From Pedobacter metabolipauper (GTDB taxonomy: Bacteria > Bacteroidota > Bacteroidia > Sphingobacteriales > Sphingobacteriaceae): a stretch of 64,000 nucleotides of DNA. The translations under genes and the position numbers were made by a program. Under the pieces are notes generated by a model that saw nothing but the letters and a program-made list of their open reading frames with translations, was not told the DNA's origin and ran no database searches. Positions 16,909-25,143 of the stretch are shown piece by piece. Every line of letters begins with the position of its first letter. Position 1 is the stretch's first letter. The stretch is taken from the NCBI RefSeq assembly GCF_004362715.1, contig NZ_SNYC01000009.1:124001-188000 (forward strand), given 5' to 3'.

Positions 16909-18806
16909 TGATGAAAAATATTTTGGTTATCCTACTTCTATTGGTTACCTATAAATCAACAAATGCGCAGGGAGCCTACGATGTTGCCAGGATCCAACCC
17001 GATCTTCTAAAAAATGCAAGTGTCATCATTAGAATGGAAGATCAGAATTATGAAGTAAAGAACCCCGGAAGTGCTACCTTACAATATAAAACGGTAATTA
17101 CCATTTTAAATAAAAATGGTGAAGATGCATCTGCCATTCATGAATTCTACGATAAATTTTCAAGCATTTACAATTTAAAAGCTATTCTTTACGATGCAAA
17201 AGGAATTAAGATCAAAGAATACAGAAACGCTGATTTTAAAGACCGGAGTGCAGTATCTGATGGAACAATTTATGATGACAGCAGGATTAAATATTTAGAG
17301 ATCCTTAACAACACGTTTCCTTATACCATAGAATATAGCTATAGTATTGATTACAGCGGAATCAGGAGTTATCCATCCTGGTACCCTTCCAGCTCCTGGG
17401 GTTATGCGATCGAGAAATCTGAGTATACGTTTAAGATCCCGGAAACCATGACTTTTAAATATTTGAAAAGTAAAGACCTAAAAACGGATTCGTTAAAGAT
17501 CAAGGATAAAAATCAATATAAATGGAGTTGTCAGAATATCAAGGCCATCGAATATGAACCTTTAAGTGTGGGATTAAGAAATGTATTACCATGGGTGATG
17601 GTTGCGCCAAATACATTTGAGTTTGATGAGTCTAAAGGAAATATTGAGAACTGGAAAAATGTAGGATCATGGCTTTACAGTTTAAGCAGCAGCTCACAGT
17701 TACTTCCTGATGCAGCCAGGGCGAAGGTCCGCAGTATTATAAAAAATGCGGCAACACCAAAGGAAAAGATAAAGTTACTCTATAATTACCTGCAGTCCAA
17801 CACCAGGTATGTTGGCGTACAGCTGGGCATTGGCGGATACAAGCCCATTGCCGCGGAGAAGGTCTTTTCCGTAAATTATGGCGACTGCAAAGCTTTATCT
17901 AATTTTATGAAAGCCATGCTGCAGGAAGCAGGAATAAAGTCTGATCTGGTGATGATTGGAAATGATATGCCTTCTTTGAATACCAAATATGCCAGCCTGA
18001 ACCAGGCAAACCATATGATCTTATGCGTTCCAATGGAAAAAGATACCACCTGGCTGGAATGCACCAGTCAATATGTACCCGCAGGATTTATTGGTAATGG
18101 CAATTCAGACAAAACAGTACTTCTAATTACTGATAAAGGCGGAAAGTTGGCACAAACACCAACCTATAGCCCCGCAAATAATTTCCAAAAAAGGGTAGCC
18201 ACAGTCCATCTGGATGCAGAAGGATCTGCAGCGATCACGATAGAGACCAAATATGGAAATGCCCAGTATGAAGACAATATGGGAATGCTGTATATGGAAC
18301 CCACTGAGCAAAGGAAAAGATTGATAAACAGCCTGAGCATTCCTAACATACAAATGGAATCATTCAGCTTTACACAGCCTGACAAAGAGTTGCCAGTCCT
18401 GATGGAGAAGATCAGCTTAAAATGTACCCAGCTGCTAACCAAAGGCGGTGATAAGTTATTTCTAACGTTGAACATGCTAAACAGGCAGGAAGGCACAATC
18501 ACAACTATAGACAATAGAAAAACCTTTTTCGCAGTAGATTACAGCTATCAGGATGATGATGAGATCATTTACACCATCCCGAAAGGATATAAGTTAGAAT
18601 ATGTACCGGCAGATATTATCCTTGAATCTGAATTTGGCAGATATACCGCCAAAGCAGTAGTTAAGGATGATAAAATAACCTATACGCGTACAAAAATGAT
18701 GACGAATAAAAAATATCCTCCTGAAAAGTACAATGAATATGTTGCTTTTTCGAAAAAGATCTATCAGTCCGATAAACAAAAAACAGTTTTAGCAAAAGTA
18801 GAGTAG
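16908..18806 (+). CDS. DUF3857/transglutaminase protein with intact triad
   Basis: The 632-residue secreted protein has a signal peptide (MMKNILVILLLLVTYKSTNAQ), DUF3857 (about 50-240) and a transglutaminase-like domain (about 270-390). Unlike the two preceding genes the catalytic residues are present: C327 in YGDCKALS, H369 in QANHMILC and E384 in WLECTSQY (Glu in place of Asp is common in this group). The protein could be an active periplasmic cysteine peptidase or transglutaminase-like enzyme. Position 1 nt into the previous stop suggests co-expression of an active and a degenerate member. It converges on the M16 genes with 1 bp between stops. Confidence 0.87.
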   Translation: MMKNILVILLLLVTYKSTNAQGAYDVARIQPDLLKNASVIIRMEDQNYEVKNPGSATLQYKTVITILNKNGEDASAIHEFYDKFSSIYNLKAILYDAKGIKIKEYRNADFKDRSAVSDGTIYDDSRIKYLEILNNTFPYTIEYSYSIDYSGIRSYPSWYPSSSWGYAIEKSEYTFKIPETMTFKYLKSKDLKTDSLKIKDKNQYKWSCQNIKAIEYEPLSVGLRNVLPWVMVAPNTFEFDESKGNIENWKNVGSWLYSLSSSSQLLPDAARAKVRSIIKNAATPKEKIKLLYNYLQSNTRYVGVQLGIGGYKPIAAEKVFSVNYGDCKALSNFMKAMLQEAGIKSDLVMIGNDMPSLNTKYASLNQANHMILCVPMEKDTTWLECTSQYVPAGFIGNGNSDKTVLLITDKGGKLAQTPTYSPANNFQKRVATVHLDAEGSAAITIETKYGNAQYEDNMGMLYMEPTEQRKRLINSLSIPNIQMESFSFTQPDKELPVLMEKISLKCTQLLTKGGDKLFLTLNMLNRQEGTITTIDNRKTFFAVDYSYQDDDEIIYTIPKGYKLEYVPADIILESEFGRYTAKAVVKDDKITYTRTKMMTNKKYPPEKYNEYVAFSKKIYQSDKQKTVLAKVE

Positions 18807-18807
18807 G

Positions 18808-20082
18808 CTATTTTTTGCCCACTACTACTTTTGCAAAGTTATCTGTGTTCAAATATTTGTTAGCCAGATCTTTCAACGCTTCCGGGCTAACCGTTTTTAC
18901 GATATGGATATAGTTCTCATAATAGGTGTAATCCAGTCCGGAGAAGTAAACATTCTTAAATTTATCCGCGTGTGAAAACGCATTTTCTAAACTGCCCAGC
19001 ATAGAGCCCAGCATATAACTGCGTACAAGATCCAGTTCTTGTTCAGGAACAAGGTCTGTCTTAAGCAAGCTGATCTCTTTATCAATTTCAGCAAGCGCAC
19101 TATTACAAACATCGGAACCTACCTCAGTTGAAATGAAAAAATAGCCTGCGTTCTTTAGCGAAACCACTCCGGATCCAATACCATAGGTATATCCTTTTTC
19201 TTCACGGATATTGGCCATCAGCCTGGATCCAAAATAGCCACCCAGGATGCAGTTAAGTACCTGGAAGCCCGCAAAATCAGGATGGGTCCTATTGATGCTT
19301 AATCCACCGATACGGATAGCCGATTGAATCGATTCTGGCTTATCAATAAACAGATCTCCGGTTTTTGCCGTATTGAACTCAAACGTATTTATGGAGGATG
19401 GTTCATTGTTAACCCACGCCTTACCAATAATCGCATTTAAGACCTCATATTCTTTTTCTTCGAATTTGCCGGCAACGATGATGGTACAATTTTCAGGCTT
19501 AAATGCGGCTTTAAAATGAGCAACAAGATCATTTCTTTGCAGTGCATCGTAATCAGCAAGCTCGATGTTCGATCCGTAGGTGGTATCTCCAAACAGGGCA
19601 TTCGCAAAATTCTTCCTTGCTAAAAAGTCATTCTTTTGAAGACTTACTTCTAAGGATTGTTTTTGGTTCTGTGTAAAAATTGCCAGTTCCTGTTCCGGAA
19701 AGATACTCTCATTCAATATGGCATATAAAATAGGCAGTACAGATGAGAGGTGTTTATTGAGCGTATATAATTTAACGCTGGACTGGTCGGCACCATATTC
19801 TGTTTGAAGAAAGGCACCATAATAATCTACGGTATCAGCAATTTCTCTTGCCGTTAGGTGTGTCGTACCATTATTGATCAGGTGGCTCACTACAATGGCG
19901 CTCAAAGGTTTTGAGGCATCCCAGTTTACATTTTGAAATATAAATTCTATCCGCACAAGTTCCTGGCTACCGGCGTTGATCGTAAAAACGGGTATGCCAT
20001 TATCCAGCTGTTGTTTTAATGGACTGATAAAATTAATCTCATCAACCTGTTTAGATTCTGGTGCTAGTGTACGGTTAAGCAT
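18808..20082 (-). CDS. M16 peptidase-family non-catalytic subunit (R/Y type)
   Basis: This 424-residue insulinase-fold protein lacks the zinc motif: where HxxEH is expected it reads HLINNGTTH. It does have the R/Y signature in the C-terminal half, SRLMANIREEKGYTYG, which in heterodimeric M16B peptidases completes the active site of the partner. No signal peptide is visible, so it may act in the cytoplasm. Its ATG overlaps the end of the catalytic partner gene by 8 nt, so the two subunits are co-translated. Together they form the classic catalytic/non-catalytic M16B pair. Confidence 0.88.
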   Translation of the reverse strand: MLNRTLAPESKQVDEINFISPLKQQLDNGIPVFTINAGSQELVRIEFIFQNVNWDASKPLSAIVVSHLINNGTTHLTAREIADTVDYYGAFLQTEYGADQSSVKLYTLNKHLSSVLPILYAILNESIFPEQELAIFTQNQKQSLEVSLQKNDFLARKNFANALFGDTTYGSNIELADYDALQRNDLVAHFKAAFKPENCTIIVAGKFEEKEYEVLNAIIGKAWVNNEPSSINTFEFNTAKTGDLFIDKPESIQSAIRIGGLSINRTHPDFAGFQVLNCILGGYFGSRLMANIREEKGYTYGIGSGVVSLKNAGYFFISTEVGSDVCNSALAEIDKEISLLKTDLVPEQELDLVRSYMLGSMLGSLENAFSHADKFKNVYFSGLDYTYYENYIHIVKTVSPEALKDLANKYLNTDNFAKVVVGKK

Positions 20083-21319
20083 CTTGGGAAGTTAAATAAT
20101 ATAAAGTGGAACATTGTTCTTTCACAAAAGTAGATTTTGCAGCATGGAGGATGCGCTGTGGAGTAACGGCCAAATATTTATCAATTTCGGTATTCAGTTC
20201 AGCAGCATCACCCAATAATTCATAATAGGCAAGGTTCATGGCCTTGTCCAGCAAACTCATTTCGGCAAATACCATGATCGATTCAGATTTGTTCTTCACC
20301 TTGGTAATCTCTTCATCAGTGACTTCCTGCTCAGTCAGCTTAAACAGCTCCTTCCAGATTGCTGCTTCTGCAGCTTCTACAGAAATGCCGTGAACCAGCT
20401 TTCCCTCAACAATGAACAACCCATCGTCAATACTACTGGTGATGTAAGCATGAATATCACTAAACAGCTGCTGCTCCTTGAGCAAACTGTTATACAGTCT
20501 TGACGATTGGCCCTGAGACAATATATCACCCAGAAGATCATAGCACTGATATTCAGCATCATTTCTGGCAGGCATTTTAAATGCCATATAGATGGAGTTT
20601 AAGGGTACATCAGCAGTAACTGTTTCCATTCTGGCAGCAGTTTGCTGAGGCTCCTGAGGTAGATTTCTGTGGTATTTATCACCTGCAGGGATTGGTTCAA
20701 ACCATTTTTCGGCAAGTGCTTTAACATCTGCCACCTTAACGTTGCCGCCAACAACCAGGATTGCATTCTGAGGATTGTAATGTTTTTTAAAAAATGCCTT
20801 CACATCTTCCATTTTTGCATCTTCAATCTGTTTCAGATCCTGGCCAATTGTTGCCCATTGATATGGGTGCGCTTTGTAGGCCAGGGGTCTGAGCTTTAAC
20901 CAAACGTCGCCATAAGGCTGGTTCAGGTAGCGTTGTTTAAATTCTTCACAAACCACGTTACGCTGGGTTTCTAAACTTTTTTCAGAAAATGCAAGGCTCA
21001 GCATCCGGTCGCTCTCCAGCCAAAAAGCAGTTTCAATATTTACCGCAGGAAGGGTAATGTAATAATTGGTAATGTCATTGCTTGTAAAAGCATTGTTCTC
21101 TCCCCCAACCCGCTGTAAAGGTTCATCGTAGCTGGGAATATTTACAGAGCCACCAAACATCAGGTGTTCAAATAAATGTGCAAATCCGGTTTTATCCGGT
21201 TCTTCATCACGTGCACCAACATCGTATAAAATATTTAACACTGCCATGGGCGTGGTATCATCTTCATGAACCAATACACGCAACCCATTCGATAATGTAA
21301 AACGATTAAAATCTACCAT
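20075..21319 (-). CDS. M16 zinc metallopeptidase, catalytic subunit
   Basis: The 414-residue protein carries the inverted zinc motif HLFEH (H48, E51, H52) with the downstream zinc ligand Glu in VVCEEF (about 125). It lacks the R/Y motif, which its partner supplies. The frame extends to a TTG at 21391, but the ATG at 21319 (MVDFNRFTLSNGLRVLV) fits the family and a -7 element lies just ahead of it. No signal peptide is seen. The likely role is processing of peptides or damaged small proteins; the substrate is unknown. It overlaps the following subunit gene by 8 nt. Confidence 0.9.
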   Translation of the reverse strand: MVDFNRFTLSNGLRVLVHEDDTTPMAVLNILYDVGARDEEPDKTGFAHLFEHLMFGGSVNIPSYDEPLQRVGGENNAFTSNDITNYYITLPAVNIETAFWLESDRMLSLAFSEKSLETQRNVVCEEFKQRYLNQPYGDVWLKLRPLAYKAHPYQWATIGQDLKQIEDAKMEDVKAFFKKHYNPQNAILVVGGNVKVADVKALAEKWFEPIPAGDKYHRNLPQEPQQTAARMETVTADVPLNSIYMAFKMPARNDAEYQCYDLLGDILSQGQSSRLYNSLLKEQQLFSDIHAYITSSIDDGLFIVEGKLVHGISVEAAEAAIWKELFKLTEQEVTDEEITKVKNKSESIMVFAEMSLLDKAMNLAYYELLGDAAELNTEIDKYLAVTPQRILHAAKSTFVKEQCSTLYYLTSQDA

Positions 21320-21336
21320 AATTAAAATAATTGTGC

Positions 21337-21344
21337 CAAATATA
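21337..21344 (-). promoter_or_regulatory. predicted -7 element of the M16 operon
   Basis: On the minus strand TATATTTG matches TAnnTTTG exactly and ends 17 nt before the ATG at 21319. No convincing -33 element is seen at the usual spacing. Confidence 0.5.
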
Positions 21345-21403
21345 GGAAATAAGGCATGCGCAATTGTGATAATAATGTGAAATAAAAACAAAAGAACTTA
21401 TGG

Positions 21404-21411
21404 TATATTTG
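21404..21411 (+). promoter_or_regulatory. predicted -7 element of mqnC, implying a near-leaderless mRNA
   Basis: TATATTTG (21404-21411) is a perfect TAnnTTTG element, but only 4 nt separate it from the mqnC ATG at 21416. Transcription would start at or within a base or two of the start codon. No clear -33 element is present. Confidence 0.45.
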
Positions 21412-21415
21412 CAGT

Positions 21416-22540
21416 ATGGAAACAGCGGGATTACTACAGAGAGCCTTGAATTTCGACTTTTTAACAAAAGAAGAAGGTGTTTTTTTGTATCACAATGCGG
21501 CAACAGCTGAGCTTGCTTTTGTTGCAAATGAACTCAGAAAGAAACAGGTTCCGAGTGGTAAAGTTACCTGGCAGATAGACCGCAATGTAAATACAACCAA
21601 TGTATGTATTGCAAACTGCAAGTTCTGTAACTTCTTCAGAAGACCGGGGCATGATGAAAGTTACATTACCGATATCGAAACCTATAAAGTAAAAATTGAA
21701 GAAACCTTTAGATTAGGTGGAGATCAGCTGCTGCTTCAAGGCGGACACCACCCGGATTTGGGATTGCAATTTTATGCCGAGCTGTTCAAACAGCTAAAAG
21801 ATCTATATCCTGATCTTAAACTTCATGCGTTAGGTCCGCCGGAAATTGCACACGTTGCAAAACTCGAAGGTATTTCCCATACCGAAGTGCTCTCTGCACT
21901 TAAAGCCGCCGGAATGGATTCATTACCGGGAGCAGGAGCAGAAATACTCAACGACCGCGTAAGAAGATTGATCTCAAAGGGAAAATGCGGCGGACAAGAA
22001 TGGCTGGATGTGATGCGTGCTGCGCATCAGCTGGACATTACAACCTCAGCAACCATGATGTTTGGCCATGTGGAAACCATAGATGAGCGTTTTGAACACC
22101 TGGTGTGGATCCGGGAAGTACAAAGTGAAAAACCGGCACATGCCAAAGGATTTCTTGCATTTATACCCTGGCCTTTTCAGGATGACGGCACGCTATTAAA
22201 ACGATTGAGGGGAATCAGCAACAATGTTTCCGGCGACGAATATATCCGGATGCTTGCCCTTAGCCGGATCATGCTTCCAAACATAAAGAATATCCAGGCT
22301 TCCTGGCTAACTGTTGGAAAGAATGTGGCTGAGCTTTGCTTACATGCCGGCGCAAATGATTTCGGATCGATCATGATCGAAGAGAATGTAGTTTCTGCAG
22401 CAGGGGCACCACATCGTTTTACAGCAAAAGGAATTCAGGATGCGATTAGAGAAGCTGGTTTTGAACCCCAGTTACGCGGACAGCAATACAATTTCCGCGA
22501 TCTTCCGGAGCATCTGGAAGAACAAGTGATCACTTATTAA
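21416..22540 (+). CDS. mqnC: cyclic dehypoxanthinyl futalosine synthase
   Basis: This 374-residue radical SAM enzyme cyclises dehypoxanthine futalosine in the futalosine route to menaquinone. The iron-sulfur cluster motif is CxxxCxxC (C64, C68, C71 in VCIANCKFCNFF). MqnC-type stretches include LLQGGHHPDLG, MMFGHVETIDER, FIPWPFQDDG, ASWLTVGK and GANDFGSIMIEENVV. FIPWPFQ separates MqnC from the paralogue MqnE, which has FIPLAF at that position. The other mqn genes are not in the window. Its presence indicates menaquinone made by the futalosine route. Confidence 0.92.
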   Translation: METAGLLQRALNFDFLTKEEGVFLYHNAATAELAFVANELRKKQVPSGKVTWQIDRNVNTTNVCIANCKFCNFFRRPGHDESYITDIETYKVKIEETFRLGGDQLLLQGGHHPDLGLQFYAELFKQLKDLYPDLKLHALGPPEIAHVAKLEGISHTEVLSALKAAGMDSLPGAGAEILNDRVRRLISKGKCGGQEWLDVMRAAHQLDITTSATMMFGHVETIDERFEHLVWIREVQSEKPAHAKGFLAFIPWPFQDDGTLLKRLRGISNNVSGDEYIRMLALSRIMLPNIKNIQASWLTVGKNVAELCLHAGANDFGSIMIEENVVSAAGAPHRFTAKGIQDAIREAGFEPQLRGQQYNFRDLPEHLEEQVITY

Positions 22541-22561
22541 AACCAGCCGTTTATAACTGCA

Positions 22562-22597
22562 TAAAAAAAGGGAGAGACTATTTAAAGTCTGCTCCCT
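22562..22597 (-). terminator. terminator of the ferritin-like gene pair
   Basis: AGGGAG plus AGACT (22569-22579) pairs with AGTCT and CTCCCT (22586-22597) around a 6-nt loop, with one bulged G. The A run at 22563-22569 becomes a U run in the leftward transcript, so it acts for the minus-strand gene at 22620. Confidence 0.78.
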
Positions 22598-22619
22598 CTA
22601 TCTTAAACTTAAACAAAAT

Positions 22620-23459
22620 TTATCTTATAAACAGACTTGCAATTCCTTCTACTGCAGCTCTTGTTAAAGGCTCATCGAAAGATTCAGTAGCGGCACTAAC
22701 CGGAACGTTTTGTCCATTGATGTTGGTAATGGTAATGTTTGCCTGATTTACGTTATCTTCTCCAAGATAAACGGCTGCTACCTGAGCTACACCGCTATCG
22801 TTTGCACCAGTGATCCATGGTTTAATGTTTACACCACCACCAGCAGTTGCTTTACGCATTTGACGGATGTGCGAAGCATGACGTGCTTCAACAGAGTGGA
22901 TGTTTAAAGCAACTTCCAGATATGGACTACCCATTAAACCGCCAGCCTGACCTTTGTAGGCTCTTACACCTGTATCTTCAAATGCCTGGGCAACAGCTAA
23001 GAAAGTTACATAATTGTCATACACACTGTTAAAGTTACCTTTACCAGTATAATCAAATTGAGCATATTCAAAGGATACCGGAGTACCACCTGCAGCTCTG
23101 ATTGCACCAGCTAACAGATCAACGTGTGCTTTTTCATGGTCACGGATGGTAGTGATTGCACCATGAGCCGGTGTTCCAGGAGTAAGCAAACCTGGTGCTG
23201 CCAATAGAGCGTGGTTGTAAAAATGGTATTCTAAATACTCTAAGGTCAAAGCAAAGTTCAAAATGCTGATCACAGCTGGAGTTACAGTTTGACCATATGC
23301 TTTTTTAAACATGGAACCTATAGCCAATGGAACTGAAGCCATAGCCACTTTAGATCCGAAGTTATAAAACTCCTTCATGGCTTTTCTACGCGGGTTTAAA
23401 CGCTCATAGATCTCACCATCAACTTTTTCAATTTCTTCTAATATATTTACGATATTCAT
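22620..23459 (-). CDS. ferritin-like domain protein (second of pair)
   Basis: The frame is open to 23522, but the ATG at 23459 (MNIVNILEEIEKVDGE) is the likely start, giving 279 residues and an 10-bp gap from the preceding gene. After a basic patch with twin Arg (NPRRKAMKEF, about 22-31) and a hydrophobic stretch comes a four-helix ferritin-like domain. Candidate di-iron ligands are Glu in LTLEYLEYHF, Glu and His in RDHEKAHVDLL, Glu in AFEDTGVRAY and EARH in SVEARHASHIR. The region before the domain may be a weak Tat signal. The enzyme activity of this family is not established. It is paired with the upstream lipoprotein-like paralogue. Confidence 0.82.
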   Translation of the reverse strand: MNIVNILEEIEKVDGEIYERLNPRRKAMKEFYNFGSKVAMASVPLAIGSMFKKAYGQTVTPAVISILNFALTLEYLEYHFYNHALLAAPGLLTPGTPAHGAITTIRDHEKAHVDLLAGAIRAAGGTPVSFEYAQFDYTGKGNFNSVYDNYVTFLAVAQAFEDTGVRAYKGQAGGLMGSPYLEVALNIHSVEARHASHIRQMRKATAGGGVNIKPWITGANDSGVAQVAAVYLGEDNVNQANITITNINGQNVPVSAATESFDEPLTRAAVEGIASLFIR

Positions 23460-23469
23460 GATTTCTGGA

Positions 23470-24180
23470 TTATAGATTAATAGCCTTAACTTCTGTTTTG
23501 ATAAAACCACCTGCAATTGCAAGTACGGCCGCTGGAGTTCTAGAGGTATCTAAACCTGTAGATGCAGCAACAACCTCTGTATTTGCAAATGTTCCATTTT
23601 CTAACAAATCACGGATCAATGCCGCGTGACGTGCTTCAACAGAAACAATTTTACCAGCCAATAATAAATAATCAACTGATTTGATCATTTTACCAGCACC
23701 ATTATATGCAGATACACCCAAATCTTCAAATGCTTTGGCAGTTCCCAATACACTTGCTCTGGATGAAAAATCTATTTTGCTGAAATTAACCTCTAAACTG
23801 CCGATAGCCGCTGTAGACAATGCATTTTTAAAGAATTCACGGTGTGCCACTTCATGGTCACGGATGTCGGTAAGTAAGGCCAGTTCATTTGCCGGCATCG
23901 ATGCATATGGGGTTTTAACCACCTGCACATAAAATGCTGCTTCCAATTGTTCTAACGCATACGCATAGTTCAAGATTCCAAAGTCATCTTTAAAATCAAG
24001 CGTTACGCCTGTACTTGTCATTAAATCACCACGGTCTTTTTTACATCCTGCAGCTACTAATGCTACACCGGCAGCACCAGCTCCGGCAAATTGAAGAAAA
24101 GAACGGCGTTGCAATGGAGCAGTGAAAACACTCCGCTCTTCCTGCAGCAATTCTTGCTCTTGTTTTTCTAAGTTTTTCAT
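23470..24180 (-). CDS. ferritin-like domain protein with Tat/lipoprotein signal
   Basis: The 236-residue protein begins with a twin-arginine signal (RRSFLQF, about 25-31) and a hydrophobic stretch ending in a lipobox-like VAAGC (C46), indicating a folded, Tat-exported lipoprotein. The ferritin-like four-helix domain has Glu in YALEQLEAAFY, Glu and His in RDHEVAHREFF, Glu in AFEDLGVSAY and EARH in SVEARHAALIR, matching the next gene ligand for ligand. Folded export suits a metalloprotein that binds its di-metal site before transport. The two genes likely form one operon ended by the hairpin at 22562. They are divergent from the LytTR two-component genes. Confidence 0.85.
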   Translation of the reverse strand: MKNLEKQEQELLQEERSVFTAPLQRRSFLQFAGAGAAGVALVAAGCKKDRGDLMTSTGVTLDFKDDFGILNYAYALEQLEAAFYVQVVKTPYASMPANELALLTDIRDHEVAHREFFKNALSTAAIGSLEVNFSKIDFSSRASVLGTAKAFEDLGVSAYNGAGKMIKSVDYLLLAGKIVSVEARHAALIRDLLENGTFANTEVVAASTGLDTSRTPAAVLAIAGGFIKTEVKAINL

Positions 24181-24258
24181 AGTTTTTGATTTTAAGTTTT
24201 GAAGCTTGTCAGTAGATTTTAACTAAACTTCAGATATTCAATATTTTTAGGCTTATAT

Positions 24259-24273
24259 TGGCACTTACGTTGT
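24259..24273 (+). promoter_or_regulatory. sigma-54-like promoter candidate
   Basis: TGGCAC (24259-24264), five bases, then TTGT (24270-24273) matches the sigma-54 consensus TGGCAC-N5-TTGC except for T in place of the last C at -12. It points toward the LytTR gene with a leader of about 75 nt. The -12 GC is normally strongly conserved, so this is tentative. rpoN itself is encoded at 61.5 kb. Confidence 0.28.
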
Positions 24274-24360
24274 GAATTTGCATCCGGTTTTTTGATATTT
24301 ACAAGAAAATCAGTATATAGATGATTTATTAAAAAAGATTTACCATTATAAAAGTTATTC

Positions 24361-25143
24361 ATGCTAAATGCCATTATTGTAGACGATGAAGAGTTTGCGC
24401 GCTCTTCCTTATACTTTCTATTGCAGGAAAACTGTGATAATATTCACATTTCTGGCATCGCAAAGTCTGTAGCCGAAGCACGAACATTATTGCTTCAAAA
24501 CGCAGTAGACCTTATATTTCTGGATATTGCCATGCCTGGAGAAAACGGTTTTGAACTCATCGGCCAGGCTCAGCAAAGTGAAGCACACGTCATTTTTACA
24601 ACGGCTTATGACCAGTATGCACTAAAGGCAATAAAGGCAAATGCACTCGATTATTTGCTAAAACCAATAGATATTGATGAGCTAAAAGAAGCGGTAGAAA
24701 AAGCTTCAAAATATATTTCTTTAAGTAAAAATAAGTCCGGCAGAGCTGAAAGTTTACAAAATCTGGTACAAAATCTATCTGAAAAAAATGAGATCAGAAA
24801 AATTAGCCTGCACAATGGCCAGGGATATAGCCTGATCAGTATTGACGATATTATCCATATTGAAGCGGACAGCAACTACTCGATCTTTTACCTGGCAAAT
24901 GGCGAAAAAATAACGGTCTCCAAAGTTTTAAAAGAATATGAAGAGATCTTACCAGAAAATCAATTCATCAGGATCCACAAATCCAGTATTGTTAACCTGG
25001 ATTACCTGAAGGAATATAATTCCAAAAATGGGTTGGAAGTTATTCTTAAAAATGGAAGTAAAATTGCCGTTTCCAGAAGACGTGCCAGTGATTTTGTAGA
25101 GAAAGTTAAATTATACACCAGCTTTGACAGTGACAACAAATAA
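24361..25143 (+). CDS. LytTR-family response regulator
   Basis: The 260-residue regulator has a receiver domain (about 1-120), with acidic pocket VDDEEF, phospho-acceptor D55 in LIFLDIAMPG and Lys in YLLKPIDIDEL. A C-terminal LytTR DNA-binding domain follows (about 150-258; IIHIEADSNYSIFYL, FIRIHKSSIVNLDYL). It is co-transcribed with the sensor kinase that follows and overlaps it. Target genes are unknown; the divergent ferritin-like genes are the closest candidates. The ATG at 24361 is the natural start. Confidence 0.93.
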   Translation: MLNAIIVDDEEFARSSLYFLLQENCDNIHISGIAKSVAEARTLLLQNAVDLIFLDIAMPGENGFELIGQAQQSEAHVIFTTAYDQYALKAIKANALDYLLKPIDIDELKEAVEKASKYISLSKNKSGRAESLQNLVQNLSEKNEIRKISLHNGQGYSLISIDDIIHIEADSNYSIFYLANGEKITVSKVLKEYEEILPENQFIRIHKSSIVNLDYLKEYNSKNGLEVILKNGSKIAVSRRRASDFVEKVKLYTSFDSDNK

